Made by a program: the position numbers and the translations under genes. The notes below the pieces were generated by a model, which saw nothing but the letters and a program-made list of their open reading frames with translations, was not told the DNA's origin and ran no database searches. This document shows, piece after piece, positions 23,331-35,066 of a DNA stretch of 64,000 nucleotides. Positions within the stretch are counted from its first letter, which is position 1, and each line of letters begins with the position of its first letter. This DNA is from Dipteris shenzhenensis (lineage: Eukaryota; Polypodiophyta; Polypodiopsida; Gleicheniales), in assembly GCA_047967505.1 (NCBI GenBank), contig CM106538.1; one strand, written 5' to 3'.

Positions 23331-23873
23331 TGTTGCGGAAATTATATTTATGATATATCTTGCTTTGGACATTATTATTTTTAGTCGAGTGTGACTATGG
23401 CAAAGTACTCCATAGGAGCACACCGGACGTGGCAGGGGTCCTAGTGGATACTTTGTGTGGTTAGTTGGGGATGCCTGAGTAGCTTGTGTTTTGCCATGCT
23501 AGATGATCAGTATTGTGGGTGATTCCATGTTAATACTGATGTCGCTAGTATCATTGGTGTTGTGCTTGATTATTGTCCTTTGAGCACAGTTATGTTGGGA
23601 TCGGTTGATTTAGTGATTCGTTCAATCGATTGTTAATAACTAATGTAATTGGCAGCTTGAGTATAGGTGATGGGACTCATAGCGAGGATTGGAGTTAGTG
23701 CAAGGGTACCGATCGAGGTGTCACACAGCGCATTATATATGGCCATGGGCCAATTTTGTATTTGTTTTATTATTGCAAGTTTGAGCAATATATTTTGTTG
23801 AGGACATAATTCATTTTGGGATTTAAGATGGCTATGTAAAGCAAATCCCCATTTTTAAATGAGAGGGTTAATT
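23331..23873 (+). repeat. chromovirus D 3' LTR
   Basis: About 543 bp, near-identical to 8511-9056. It starts TGTTGCGG directly after a purine tract (AAGAGGGA) that follows the chromodomain region, the normal PPT-LTR junction. It ends where gypsy-1 integrase sequence resumes, so this repeat marks the right edge of the inserted element. The two copies and their opposite flanks place D as an insertion of about 15.4 kb in gypsy-1. Confidence 0.8.
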
Positions 23874-24240
23874 GTTTCGAGTCTAAGGATTGCAGTAGAG
23901 GACATGCTTCTTTCGTAGGACTCTATGGTGTTTTGGTTGGATGTTCTAGATCAGTTGGATGATATGTGGCTGGAGAGCTATTATATCACCTTGGAGATTC
24001 AAGCACGGTGCAAGCGAAGGGTGGATTTGGCCTCAAAGAAAAAATCCTTTGAGCGTGGGCAACTGGTTCTTCTATTAAACACTTGCCTTGGAAGGATGCC
24101 AGGGAAGTTGAAATTGCAATGGTTTGGTCCATTCTGGATTTTTCATGATTGCTCATTTTATCTTGTGGATTTGCAAGGGCACATACTTCCACATCAAGTT
24201 AATGGTTTTTAGTTTCGTCCATACTATCATGACTGCAGTC
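23874..24240 (+). pseudogene. int: gypsy-1 integrase C-terminal fragment
   Basis: Reading from 23871, the frame gives I-V-S-S-L-R-I-A-V-E-D-M-L-L, then K-S-F-E-R-G-Q-L-V-L-L, P-G-K-L-K-L-Q-W-F-G-P-F-W-I and H-Q-V-N-G-F. This is the end of integrase in gypsy elements of the type seen at 4986-8510, including the GPF signature. One TAG interrupts it at 23916. The catalytic core that should precede it is missing both here and before 8511. Confidence 0.75.
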
Positions 24241-25183
24241 TTCAGTGCCCAATTCCAATCTCTAATGAGGCATAGATTTCTTGGGTTGAGGTGGAAGTGG
24301 TAGATCTATCGCATGAGGACATGTGGCAGAAGGATTCATGGCATGATGACAACAATCTTTTGTGAGGTCCTATCCCAGCCGCCATGCAACTACCTGTCGT
24401 AAGGGCTAGGTATTAGCAATCTAGATTGCAGTTCTTGAGCATTTGTTTGCATGTACCAATTGCTCGCTTGTTTTTTCTCATTGCACTTACAGTTCCCTTG
24501 AGCTCTTTCGCCTTCCAGCTTTCCTTTGCATTCAGTGTGCTTTCCTTCTACTTTGCATAGCTATGGGGATGGCTCATGCACAATTTCTTTCTATTTCCAT
24601 TGGTTTACATTGATTCCCAATCAATTGATGCTCATCTTTAACTATTACGCATTCGAAGTTTTAGCAGCATTGATTGGAAAAGGGTGCCTATTCATCCAGT
24701 AACATCAGTGCTTTGCTAGCAATTGGCGATGGGTTCTGCTATGGAATTATTGGAGGAGCATTGGGAGCTTATAGTTTAATTGATTTATCAACGACTATTC
24801 TTACCCATGGATGGAGGAGTGATCATGCAGCCAATGAGTTCAATGGAGGTGATGGCGGCTGAGAGTTTAGGGCTCATGCTAGAGGAGAATACAAGTTGAG
24901 TGGGTGCCAGGATGCGCAGATGCGGGATCTATATCGGTGGATACTTGAGTCTGTGTTTTTGCAGGCCAAAACATATACAATCATTCCTCAGACTCAAGGG
25001 ATGATCACGATTGCTAAGCAACGGGTTGTGCCATGGGCTCGAATTCTGAAGGATCATATTCATGCAGAAGCTCAAAGGGTGGCGAGAGCAGTGGAGAAGA
25101 AGCATCTAGTGAATTCAAAGATTGGGCAAATTTTGGAGGTACTGTTTCCCTTGCATCTGGAGTCTATGGTGCCTTGAAGGGCT
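24241..25183. other. no supported gene; retroelement 3' region and leader by position
   Basis: This lies between an integrase end and a gag-like frame, so LTR and leader sequence is expected. I cannot identify a direct-repeat pair, PBS or PPT. The short frames at 24674-24862 and 24896-25177 have no recognised domain; the latter is basic and might be gag. Confidence 0.35.
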
Positions 25184-25964
25184 ATGACTTTGGTGCTAAC
25201 TCTTGAGACTGAGGGACCTACACAGGGAGAGGCTGAGGGGTCTGCTAGAAGAGTGGCCAAGAAGCAGAGAAGACAAGGGCCTCGTCTCAATCAGGGGGTG
25301 GTCTCTACCCTTGTACCCATGACTCCTTCTCATGTAGGTGGAACAGGGAGTGTATTCACTAGTGGGGAGGCATCCACACAGATCAATGTCTTACCTCCAC
25401 TAGCACGATCGATCATGGCAAAGAGGGTGACAGTGATGGTGATGGTGACGGTGATTCTAGCAAACACTATGACGGGGATTTTCAGAGGTAATCCACTGGT
25501 AGGAGGATCACTTACTCAAAGGTGGCTAGAGCAGCTTCAGCATTCAGCAATGACTACTACGGTGACTCCTCCAATAGTGGTGGCAATGTCCAAGGTAGTG
25601 TGGGTGTCTGCATCGGAGGCATTGATAGTGATCTCCAAGTCTGTGGTTGCTTCTACGGTGTCCTCAGTCGGGTTTTCTTTTTAGACACAACCTCTTAATG
25701 TTCAACTACAGTTTTGTTCCCAGTTGCTCACTCGGCTTGCCACACAATATGGTGTGGGGGGTGATTCGACGAGGGTGACCAATCTGGAAGCAGAAGTCAC
25801 TTAGTTGTTGTGGATGGAGAATGAGTCCTTGCAGAGTCACCACGCAAGGGTTCAACAACTAGAGGACAAGGTGGCTATTCTCGAAGCACAAGTGCAAGTG
25901 GCAGAAGCTCACTCGGAGGCCACTCAGCAGTTGCATTCGGAGTATGTTTTGGGCATTTAAGAGG
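25184..25964 (+). pseudogene. gag-like frame with coiled coil
   Basis: A 166-residue open frame (25184-25684) rich in Ser, Thr and Val continues past stops into L-E-A-E-V-T and V-Q-Q-L-E-D-K-V-A-I-L-E-A-Q-V-Q-V, a heptad-like stretch such as many plant gypsy gag proteins carry. The gypsy-2 RT frame begins immediately after it. Assignment as gag is by composition and position; no CCHC knuckle is seen. Confidence 0.4.
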
Positions 25965-28180
25965 AATTATTATGCCGATGTACTACCGATGCACTGGTCG
26001 AGTACTTTGAAAAGTGCATACTCACTAGGCTTGAGCCTCAACCTTGCTAAATGTGTATCTTTTATCAAAAGAGGAGTCCTTTTAGGACATATCATATCTG
26101 AACAAGGAATGTAGATTGATCCCAAGAAGGTATCAGTGATACAAAAGGCAAACCCTCCAAAGACTGTTAAACAATTACAACCATTCATTGGTCAAATCAA
26201 ATGGCATTGTAGATTTTTACGATACTTATCTGAAATATCCTATCCACTAACCAAGTTAAGAGAATCAGAACCATACGTATGGGGGAACATCAAGAAGCCT
26301 TTGATATCTTAAAGAAGATGTTAGTCATAGCACCCATACTCCAGCCACCTGATTGGACATTACCCTTTTATGTTTTTGTGGATGCATCAGATGTGGCTGT
26401 TGGTGCAGTCTTAATGCAACAAAAGAGAGAAAAGTGGCTCATGTCAGTATACTATGCCAATAGAATTTTGACAAAGTATGAGAAGAATTATGCAGTCACT
26501 GAGAGAGAAGCACTTGGAATGTTATATGCATTGCACAAGTTTAGGCACTACCTACTTGGGAACAAGGTCATTTTTCATGTAGATCATCAAGCACTCATCT
26601 ACTTGCTGAATAAACCCCAATTGACTAGCAGACTTGCAAGATGGATGCTTTTGCTATAGGAATTTGATTATTCAATTATACATAGGCCTGGCAAACATCG
26701 TGCTATTGTAGATTACTTGAGCAGGTTGACATCATGAGAAGATCCAATAGGAATACCAAATGAGCTGCCTGATGAAGAAACATTCATGCTCCGAATAGAT
26801 AATCTTCTAGATTGGTGTGATAAAATGTTATTCTTTCTTACTGATGGTCTAATCCCTAACTCTTTAACCAGAGATCAAAGGGAATATCTTGTCTTGTAAA
26901 GCAAGCCTTATTTGGTCATTGCAAGAGTTCTCTATAGGAGAGGATTAGATCAGGTCATAAGGAGATGTGTACAAAGTCATGAGCAAAAGGTTGTCTTGGC
27001 AGAAGCTCATGGAGGATCAACTTCTCAAGGGAAATCACAGGTAGAAAAATCATGCAAGTAGGTTTCTCGTAGGTTTATGGTGGCCAAAAGTACTTAAAGA
27101 TGCTCTTAATTATGCAAAATCTTGTTTACCATTCCAAAGAGATGACATACCACTTGATCATGATAGAATGCCACATCAGCCCATCCTTGCATTGGGCCCA
27201 TTTTAAAAATGGGGTCTAGATTTTGTAGGTCCCATCAAACCAGCAGTAGCAAAATACACAAGAAACCAATACATCCTAGGTGCAACAAATTATTGCACAA
27301 AGTGGGTGGAGGTTGTATCCCTCAAAGACAACAAAGAAAAATATGTTGCACGGTTTCTATACCACAATATCATCACAAGATTTGATGTCCCTATTGAGAT
27401 TGTATCAGATAGGGGACACACTTCATTAACAAGACAATCAAAAAAGCTACAAAACTACATATGGTCCTTCACAAGAAATCAGCACCTTATTACCCACAAG
27501 AGGGAATGGTCAGGCTAAAAGACAAACAAAAGCATGAAGAAAATCTCCAGGAGGAGAGTGGCTAACAACCCTACAAATTGGGATCAAAAGTTAGATTTAG
27601 TCTTATGGGCAACTAAGAACAGCCTACAAGGTGGCTACACATCTAACACCATTCCGACTCATATATGGATGTAAAACTATAGCTCCAATGGAATTTGTGG
27701 CAGGAAGCCTAAGAGTGGTTGTGGAACACAAACTTTCTCCAGAAGCATCACTCCATTTCAAGCTTCAACAGCTATTACAATTGGATGAGGATAGGCTTCA
27801 GAGTTTATGCATTGCTGACATTCTTCAAAAAAAAAGAGCTACCTAGATCAACAGAAACATAAAGTTCAAACTATTCAGGAGAGGTGATCTTGTATTGATG
27901 TTCAACTCAAATTTTGGAAAGAGGCCAGGGAAATTCAAAACTCTGGTATGATGGCCCATACGGAGTAATAAAGGTGTTGGAACAAGGCACTTTCCAGTTA
28001 GCTGACCTTCATGGCAACGTCTTTGACAAACTAGTAAATGGCTTTCATCTCAAGCCCTATATTAGTCCTGATCCTTCACCACCCAAGGTGCATCTAGTGA
28101 GTACAACCACTTCTAATGACATTCCTCAACATGAAATTTCCATTTATGTCATAAAGGTACTAGCAAGAAGGGATCTCTAA
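25965..28180 (+). pseudogene. pol: Ty3/gypsy element gypsy-2: RT end, RNase H, integrase
   Basis: RT ends with L-S-L-N-L-A-K-C-V-S-F and G-V-L-L-G-H-I-I-S-E-Q-G-M, with a stop at 26112. RNase H (26279-26659) has F-V-D-A-S-D-V-A-V-G-A-V-L-M-Q and V-T-E-R-E-A-L-G-M-L-Y-A-L, ending at a TAG where the family has L-L-Q-E-F-D. Integrase is scattered over frames (W-V-E-V-V-S-L-K-D-N, T-R-F-D-V-P-I-E-I-V-S-D-R-G) and ends with K-R-P-G-K-F-K and L-V-N-G-F-H-L-K-P-Y. The N-terminal RT, including its catalytic motif, is absent. It is of the same general type as gypsy-1. Confidence 0.8.
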
Positions 28181-28249
28181 ATCTGATCATTGGCCTACTT
28201 TGCCGAACAACTGATCTTCCAACACCCAAGGTGATCTGCGAGGAGTCTG

Positions 28250-29292
28250 TTGGTGGCAGAGTACACTAACAGGTTTAGGGAATGTGTCATGAAAATAACA
28301 GACCCTCTCCCTATGTCGGTTCAGTTAAAAGACTATATCTATGGACTGAACGACAAGATCAAAATGGAAGTTTGGGCTAAATATGTGACTACATTAGATG
28401 AATCTATTATAGTAGCTCTGAACTATGAGGATGCCAAAGGTAGATCTAGTGGATTTGTGCAGGCAGGGACTCAGTATGAGTACCCGAGAAAAGGGGGATT
28501 TCAGAGGAAATGGACTTCAAAGACAAGTGTCTCACAGCCAAGTGGCCAAACCAAGCAGGTGAAGCCGGTTGAGGGACCAACAAAAACAACTACCACCATG
28601 GGGTGAAAAGGAAAATAACTCCAATGGTAGCCCAGGCTTGGCCAAAGTCCTCGTTGACCCCTGAACAAAAAGAGAAAGCTAGAAAAGAAGGATTGTGCTT
28701 CGGCTGCCTTCAGCGACATCAGTGGAAAGATTGTTCATTGAATAAAGACCGTCGCATGGCCAATATGATATTATCTGTATGCGACGCAGAAATGCAGGAG
28801 AGTCCCAATGCGGAACATATGCAGATGCAATTGGCGGGACCTTCTCAGAGGTTAGTACCTGTGTTGTTAAGTGTGTCTGTTACTAAGTTAGTAAGCGGTG
28901 CACCTGATAACATCCTTTCCAAGCCCGCAACAATGGGGTATACGGTTTTCGATGAGCTCGAGTTGATTAAAATGAAAGGGCAAGTAGCCAGTCATGATGT
29001 GATTATGTTGTTTGACTCAGCGTCAACACACAATGTAATCAACTCAAAGCTTATTAAAAGGCTCAAGTTGAAAACTAGTCCATCTGACTATGCTTATACA
29101 GTCAGGATGGCGGACGGAAGTTCAACTGAAGTATGGGACCAAAGGGTTACCCAGTTGGAACTTCGAATTCAAGACTATGTTGAGAAGCTAGACTTTGAAT
29201 TGACCAGACTTGCTCATGTAGATATAGCCCTAGGCATGGCTTGGCATTTTTGGAAAAATCCAGCCATTGATTGGAAGAAGCATATTTACTAG
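28250..29292 (+). pseudogene. gag-pro: gypsy-3 gag (C-terminal part) and protease
   Basis: The first frame (to 28606) matches the Ty3 gag domain (Y-T-N-R-F-R-E-C ... L-K-D-Y-I-Y-G-L-N-D-K-I-K). A frameshift near 28605 leads into 28603-29292. The zinc knuckle there reads CFGCLQRHQWKDC, one residue shorter between the second Cys and the His than the CX2CX4HX4C rule. The protease motif is L-F-D-S-A-S-T-H-N-V-I-N, where D-S/T-G/A is expected, so the catalytic Asp is kept. The frame ends at a TAG at 29290. Confidence 0.8.
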
Positions 29293-29298
29293 TTCAAG

Positions 29299-30473
29299 AT
29301 GAACGGGGTAGAATATGTTTTGCGAGGTGAGAAGGATTTACCTCGAGGACCACTGATTTCAGCCATGGAAATTCGGAGGACTCCGAAAGAGTTTTTGTTT
29401 CTATCTATAGCATCAGTAGAGTCGATTGATAATGCATCAACCAGCACTGAGGCTACCCAAGATGGGAAGATGGCCGAGTTGGCTAAAGAGATATCAGAGA
29501 AGTTCTTTGAATGTTTTAGGATGAACTACCTTATGGGTTACCTCCAGAGCGAAAAGTTCAGCATAAGATTGAACTGATCCCAAGGGCAGAACCTATAAAT
29601 AGACCTTCCTATAGAATGATCTTTACTGAAGAGGCGGAGGTGCGTAGACAGCTGGAAGAATACCTCAAGTTGGGGTGGATTCAACCAAGTTTCTCACCTT
29701 TTGCTTCGCCAGTGATATTAAAGAAGAAAAAGGATGATACGTTTTGCCTCTATATAGATTATAGAGCATTGAATAATATCACTGTTAAGCACAGGTATCC
29801 GATGGCTCGGATTGATGATTTGCTAGATGCATTACATGGAGCCGTGATTTTCAGCAAGATAGATCTTAAGTGTGGCTACCAACAGATTCGGATTAGAGAC
29901 AAGGATGTGCATAAAACCGCTTTCAAAAGCCGGTTTGGACATTATGAGTTTTTGGTAATGCCCTTTGGACTTACCAATGCTCCAGCGACATTCGTCATGC
30001 TTATGAACGATTTGCTACATCCGTATATCGAAAAGTTCATAGTACATTTTATTAACGATATCCTGATATTCACTAAAAGTATTACTGAGCATCGTGAACA
30101 CTTAAGAGTAGTGTTCAATACTTTGAGGAAAGCCAGCCTTTATGTAAATAGAAAGAAAACTATACTGTATATGGTTAGGCTTAAATATTTAGGGTTCATA
30201 ATTACTCCACAGGGGTTAGAAATGGATCTGAAGAAAGTGGCTGCGATACTAACTTGGCCAATCCCTCAGAGTCTGACCACGTTGCGATCATTCTTGGGAT
30301 TTGTCCAGTTTTATAGAAGGCATATCAAAGGATATTCCGGAATAGTATCGCCATTGACTGATCTGACCTCAGATAAAGTACCTTTTATTTGGGGACAGAA
30401 TCAACAAGAAAGTTTTAACACCATAAAACAAGCTGTGGTCTCAGGACTGGTGTTAAAAATAGTTGATCCCTAG
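29299..30473 (+). pseudogene. rt: gypsy-3 reverse transcriptase with FIND in place of YxDD
   Basis: Two frames (29299-29577 and 29616-30473) cover the linker and RT. RT motifs are P-S-F-S-P-F-A-S-P-V-I-L, L-Y-I-D-Y-R-A-L-N, S-K-I-D-L-K-C-G-Y-Q-Q-I-R-I, F-G-L-T-N-A-P-A-T-F and L-R-S-F-L-G-F-V-Q-F-Y-R-R. The active-site motif reads F-I-N-D; the first aspartate is replaced by Asn (AAC at 30054-30056), a single G-to-A change from GAC. The frame ends at TAG 30471-30473 before K-P-L-F-L-E-T-D-A-S, the start of RNase H. Confidence 0.88.
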
Positions 30474-30911
30474 AAACCGTTGTTCCTAGAAACTGATGCA
30501 AGTGGCATTGCGGTAGGAGCAGTTCTCCTTCAAGAGGGAAGGCCAGTAGCCTTTGAAAGCAAGAAGCTTTCTCCCTCTCAAAGGAATTGGCCAACTCATG
30601 AATTGGAGTTGTATGATGTTATCCATGCTTTGAAAACATGAAGGCATTATTTGTATGGTTCAAAGTTTTATGTGGATGTGGATCATAATACTCTGAAACA
30701 TTTTTGTAAACAGCTTGACTTGAGGGGCCGCCAAGCTAGGTGGGCAGAGCTCATGCAGGAGTTTAATTTGATGATTTGGTACCGAAGAGGGAAAGATAAT
30801 AAGGTGGCTAATGCGTTGTCTTGCATTATGCACAACCTGAGTTTCACGGTATTAGAGAGTGCTCTAATGACTAAGATCAGAGAAACTCAAAAGGTGGACG
30901 AGTTTGCCTAG
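30474..30911 (+). pseudogene. rnh: gypsy-3 RNase H
   Basis: L-E-T-D-A-S-G-I-A-V-G-A-V-L-L-Q-E and P-S-Q-R-N-W-P-T-H-E-L-E-L are followed by a stop at 30639 (K-T, stop, R-H-Y-L). The family has Trp there, so TGG to TGA explains it. V-D-H-N-T-L-K-H-F and D-N-K-V-A-N-A-L-S follow. The first RNase H acidic residues are present. Confidence 0.82.
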
Positions 30912-30932
30912 AGCTTATGGCCTAAGGCTCAT

Positions 30933-32126
30933 GTGTTTAAACCTGGGGAAAATGAAAAGGATGACCTGGCATCCAGAAAAGGCCAAACTTATGCAAGATA
31001 TACCATAAGGGATGGTATGCTAGTAAGAAATGGCAAGGTTGTAGTACCTAGTCAGAATGATCTCAGGCAGACAGTCATTCGACAGTGCCATGATAGCCCG
31101 TGTGCGGGACATCCAGGAGTCGAGAAGACATATGATCTCGTGAAGCGAGATTTCTTTTGGCCAAAGATGAAAAAGCATATTCATGAATATGAGACACGGT
31201 GTTTCTCGTGTCAGGTAAGTAAGGCTGAGGGGGTGAAGCCACCCAGACTTTTACAGCCCTTGGAAGTACCACTAAGTAAGTGGGCGAGCATTTCCATGGA
31301 TTTTATTGTAGGGCTGCCTATGACACAAGGAGGGTATGATTCTATCCTTGTGGTGGTTGATCGTCTAACCAAAATGGCTCACTTCATTCCGACTAGGGAG
31401 TCTGTTAGTGCCCCGCTAGTGGCGGATTTGTTTATTAGACATATATTTCGTCTGCATGGATTGCCTAGATCCATAGTGTCAGACAGAGATGTCAAATTTA
31501 CCGGTCATTTTTGGACAGCGGTATTTGAGACACTAAGGACTGAGTTGGGAATGAGTAGTGGGGATCATCCTGAGACGGATGTTCAGACAAAGAGAGTCAA
31601 CCAGACTTTAGAGGATATGCTGAGGGCATATGTGTCATTGAGGCAACATACATGCGACAAGTGGTTGCCATTGTTGGAGTTTGCCTACAATGATAGGAAA
31701 CATTCCTCTACAGGGTTCAGTCCATTTGAGCTGAACTATGGTTATAGACCAGCAAATCCAACTATAGTTGGAGTACCTCAGAAAGTGCCTAGTGCCGCAA
31801 ACTTTGTAGTTCAGATGTGGGAGATGCTAGCACTTGCAAGAGCTAATATCCGCCAAGCTATGGATAGAGCCAAGGTGTATGTGGATGAAAATCGGTCGAT
31901 AAGAGTATTTAAGAAAGGAGAAAAAGTTTTTCTCAAAGTTCCTTCGCACTCGAAGTCGTTGACTTCAGGAGAGTGTGCTAAGTTATCACCTCGATACTAT
32001 GGGCTGTGGTTAATTCTAAAAAGAATAGGCAAGGTAGCCTATAAATTAGGGTTGCCACCAGGGTGTAAGGTGCACCTAGTGTTTCATGTTTATCGTTTAA
32101 AGAAATTTTTGCATATTGGTGACTGA
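30933..32126 (+). pseudogene. int: gypsy-3 integrase, open frame but catalytic Glu replaced by Lys
   Basis: This 397-residue open frame has the HHCC zinc finger (H-D-S-P-C-A-G-H-P-G ... C-F-S-C-Q), catalytic D in S-M-D-F-I-V-G-L-P and catalytic D in V-S-D-R-D-V-K-F. The motif Q-T-x-R-V-N-Q-T-L-E reads Q-T-K-R-V-N, where gypsy integrases have Glu. The codon is AAG at 31590-31592, one G-to-A step from GAG. The C-terminal GPY-like region is P-R-Y-Y-G-L-W-L-I, then H-L-V-F-H-V-Y-R-L-K-K. Neighbouring stops show the element is dead; the lost Glu would disable integration on its own. Confidence 0.9.
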
Positions 32127-32357
32127 CTAATCGAAGGTGTGGTTTTGTTTCAGGAGGTAGAGGATAATGCAAGACGCAAACCAACAAGAATCCTGGACCG
32201 AGGAACAATGTAAATACGAAATCGAAAGATACCCACGGTGTTGGTTGCATGGCATGGTCAGCCTCTATCAAAAGCTACCTGGGAATCCATATACCAGTTA
32301 CGGAGAGTGTTCCCAGATTTCATCATCGAGGATGCTGATGCTTGAAGAGGGAAGGAA

Positions 32358-33260
32358 TGTTATGCTCTAGCCGAGATAGCATGACCTCAGAAAGATCGGT
32401 GGGCATTTTCTCTTAGATGACCGACTTCTGTAATATTTAATGTGCGTAATTAAAATGGTCAAGAGAAGTAACTGCCAAGGTCCTAGGTGAGGGTGAAATG
32501 GCATTGACTAGGTGGTTCTGAGTGCTAAGGCCTAGGTGCACCTAAATGTGTAATAATGCCAAGGGGCAAAAGGTTTAAATGTGCCCTAAGAGAGGGGTAA
32601 ATGGTGCACCAAGTGATATAGGCTAAAATGATGACATGTGGCAAGGGGGAACCATCTAGGGAGATGTGGGTCTTGTGGATATGCATGAGGAAAACTAAAA
32701 AGACGTATCTACTGAAAAATGTGATCCATGAGAGTATGGTGGGGTGGAACAATTGAGATGCCATTGCCCGTGATCTGAGTGAGAGTTAGAATATAGATTG
32801 TGTCAACAACACATTGCAAGGCATGAGAGAAAGCAATGGCATAAAATGTAGCCAGACAATCAACTTCGAATATAATAATGAATATTTTCAGTAAGGGTTC
32901 ATGTCCTCAGATTTTTGGAAATCCTCTCCATCGGGAGTGCCAGGTGTTGAGGGGTGTTTTACCACCCAGTTACCACCCTGATAAGTCATCATACCTAATA
33001 CATTATCTATTGGGTGAAAAGGTAGTTATAATAGTTTTGGCAAGACCACTACATTGGGATTTGTCTCTGCAATGATGTCATCAATCTAACAGTTACCGGA
33101 TTGTGGGTGGACCATTGTAATGGCTATTGCAAGCCTCAAGATAGATCTTGTTGTTGTTTCCAAGATAGAAATGAAATAGAAAGTTTTGCATGCAGCAGTG
33201 ATTGCAATTTTTGCCTCTGAAAATCTATGTACAGTGATCTTTCATAGTCTCTTTCTATTC
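32358..33260 (+). repeat. gypsy-3 3' LTR, right end uncertain
   Basis: TGTTATGCTCTAGCC begins directly after a purine-rich tract. This is the PPT-LTR junction expected ~230 bases after the integrase stop. The sequence to about 33260 has no coding frame. There is no second copy in the window, so the right boundary is a guess. Confidence 0.5.
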
Positions 33261-33690
33261 TGACTCAAATCCTACCTATATAGGTAATTCTGAAGTTTTA
33301 ACAATGTTCTATGCATGAAAGTATAGAAGTGTTCTATGTTGTGTTCACCAACAACAAAGACCCTTTGCATGAAGGGGTGCACAATGACAATTAGAAATGA
33401 TGAAGTAGCATGAGTTCTCAAGCTATGATGACATGCCAGACTCTTCAGGTAGTAGCTATGATGCATGGCTTCAAGGGTAGGGCTACATGAATTGGTGAAA
33501 TATATGAACACAAATACATTCCTTTTATTTTTATGGGAACGAAGTCAATTTGAAGACACTTGACAAATTTGTATTGTGGATGCTAGTACAGGAAGTCTTG
33601 ATGGCAAAAAGAGACATGCAAGTGAATTTGGCAAAGCTTATAGCTTTGTAGAGACAAAATGGTGAAGGCCAGTGAGTAATGGGTCATGGC
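33261..33690. other. no gene recognised
   Basis: Non-coding, mixed-composition sequence between the gypsy-3 LTR and a gag-like relic. I see no domain, repeat pair or RNA gene. Confidence 0.35.
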
Positions 33691-34639
33691 CATCCACCAT
33701 AAGGTTGATGACACAAAGAGAGAGTGTGTGTGCTACATGAGGAGGTCAAGAAGATGGAGCATCAAAACATGTGCAAATAGATGCAAGCGAAGGATGCCTG
33801 GACGCATAGTGATTGGGTGGATGAAATAAACATTGAGCTGAAAACCCAAGTCAACATCTTGGAGATGCAATGCAAGAAGGCCGAGGAGCATGTCCTTGTA
33901 TAAAAAGAAAAAATGGTGGAGGTCCAAGTGGAAAAGTTCCTTGTATCAAAAGCAAAAATGGTGGAGGTCTAATCTAGACTTACAAAGGCTAGCAAAAATG
34001 GTGGAGGTCCAAGATAGACTTATGTAGGAGGACTCAGATGTGTATGAGGGGATTTGATGGCATTAGGATGAGCTGCACCACCAAGTCAAGGAGATCCTAC
34101 AACTACTTACCCAATCAGAGGACCCAAAAATCCAAAACCAAAGAAATACAATGAGAATGAAGGTAAGGGAAGTGTAGGAGCAAAAAGCATGTCAGCCTCC
34201 AAGGACCTAGAAACCTTTATGGAAGCCCCAAAGGAAAAATGCCAAATGTAAAAGAGAAGGAAAGGGGGGCAAAGGGGGGGTTGGGGGTTTTGAGACAAAA
34301 AGAGGCCAAATTTTACAGAAACCAAGTAGCAAAGGAGGAGAAACGAAGGACTAAAGAGAGCTGAGCTATCAAGGAATAGAATAACCGATGAGCAGTCAAG
34401 GAAATCAAGAAGCAAGCAACCAATGAAGAGACAAATTGAGCAACCGGAGGAGGCAAAGAAGCAAGCAGCCAATGTGCTAAGAACCCAAAGGACAAGAAAG
34501 TGGAGGAGAAAGTTGCCCACAAAGTAGAAAATGGTAGTAGAAGTAGCAAGAAAGCAAGCCAAAGAAGAGCCCAAGCATAGGCAACCAAAGAGGAAAAGGA
34601 ACAAGCAGCAAAGGAGTCATAACAAGAGGCCTAGGAAGC
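33691..34639 (+). pseudogene. degenerate gag-like relic (coiled coil, Lys/Gln/Glu-rich)
   Basis: The plus strand gives heptad-like pieces (K-T-Q-V-N-I-L-E-M-Q-C-K-K-A-E-E) and two near-repeats of K-M-V-E-V-Q/E-V, interrupted by stops. Then comes a purine-rich stretch coding mostly Lys, Gln, Glu and Arg up to the microsatellite. The composition suits a retrotransposon gag or coiled-coil protein, but no signature motif is present. The 165-codon minus-strand frame here is the antisense of this purine-rich stretch. Confidence 0.3.

Positions 34640-35066
<427 letters not shown>

Larger units (their letters stand above)
28181..32357 (+). mobile_element. Ty3/gypsy element gypsy-3, 5'-truncated, nearly full pol
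   Basis: The order is gag C-terminal part, protease, RT, RNase H, integrase, then a purine tract (GAGGGAAGGAA) at the edge of a new LTR at 32358. No 5' LTR or primer site precedes the gag; gypsy-2 sequence runs up to it. It is the best-preserved gypsy copy here, with a 397-codon integrase frame still open, but two catalytic residues are changed. Confidence 0.88.

Noticed and set aside
34107-34604. 165-codon hydrophobic Phe/Leu/Ser/Cys-rich frame on the minus strand
   Set aside because: It is the complement of a purine-rich Lys/Glu/Gln-coding relic on the plus strand; no membrane-protein family is recognised.
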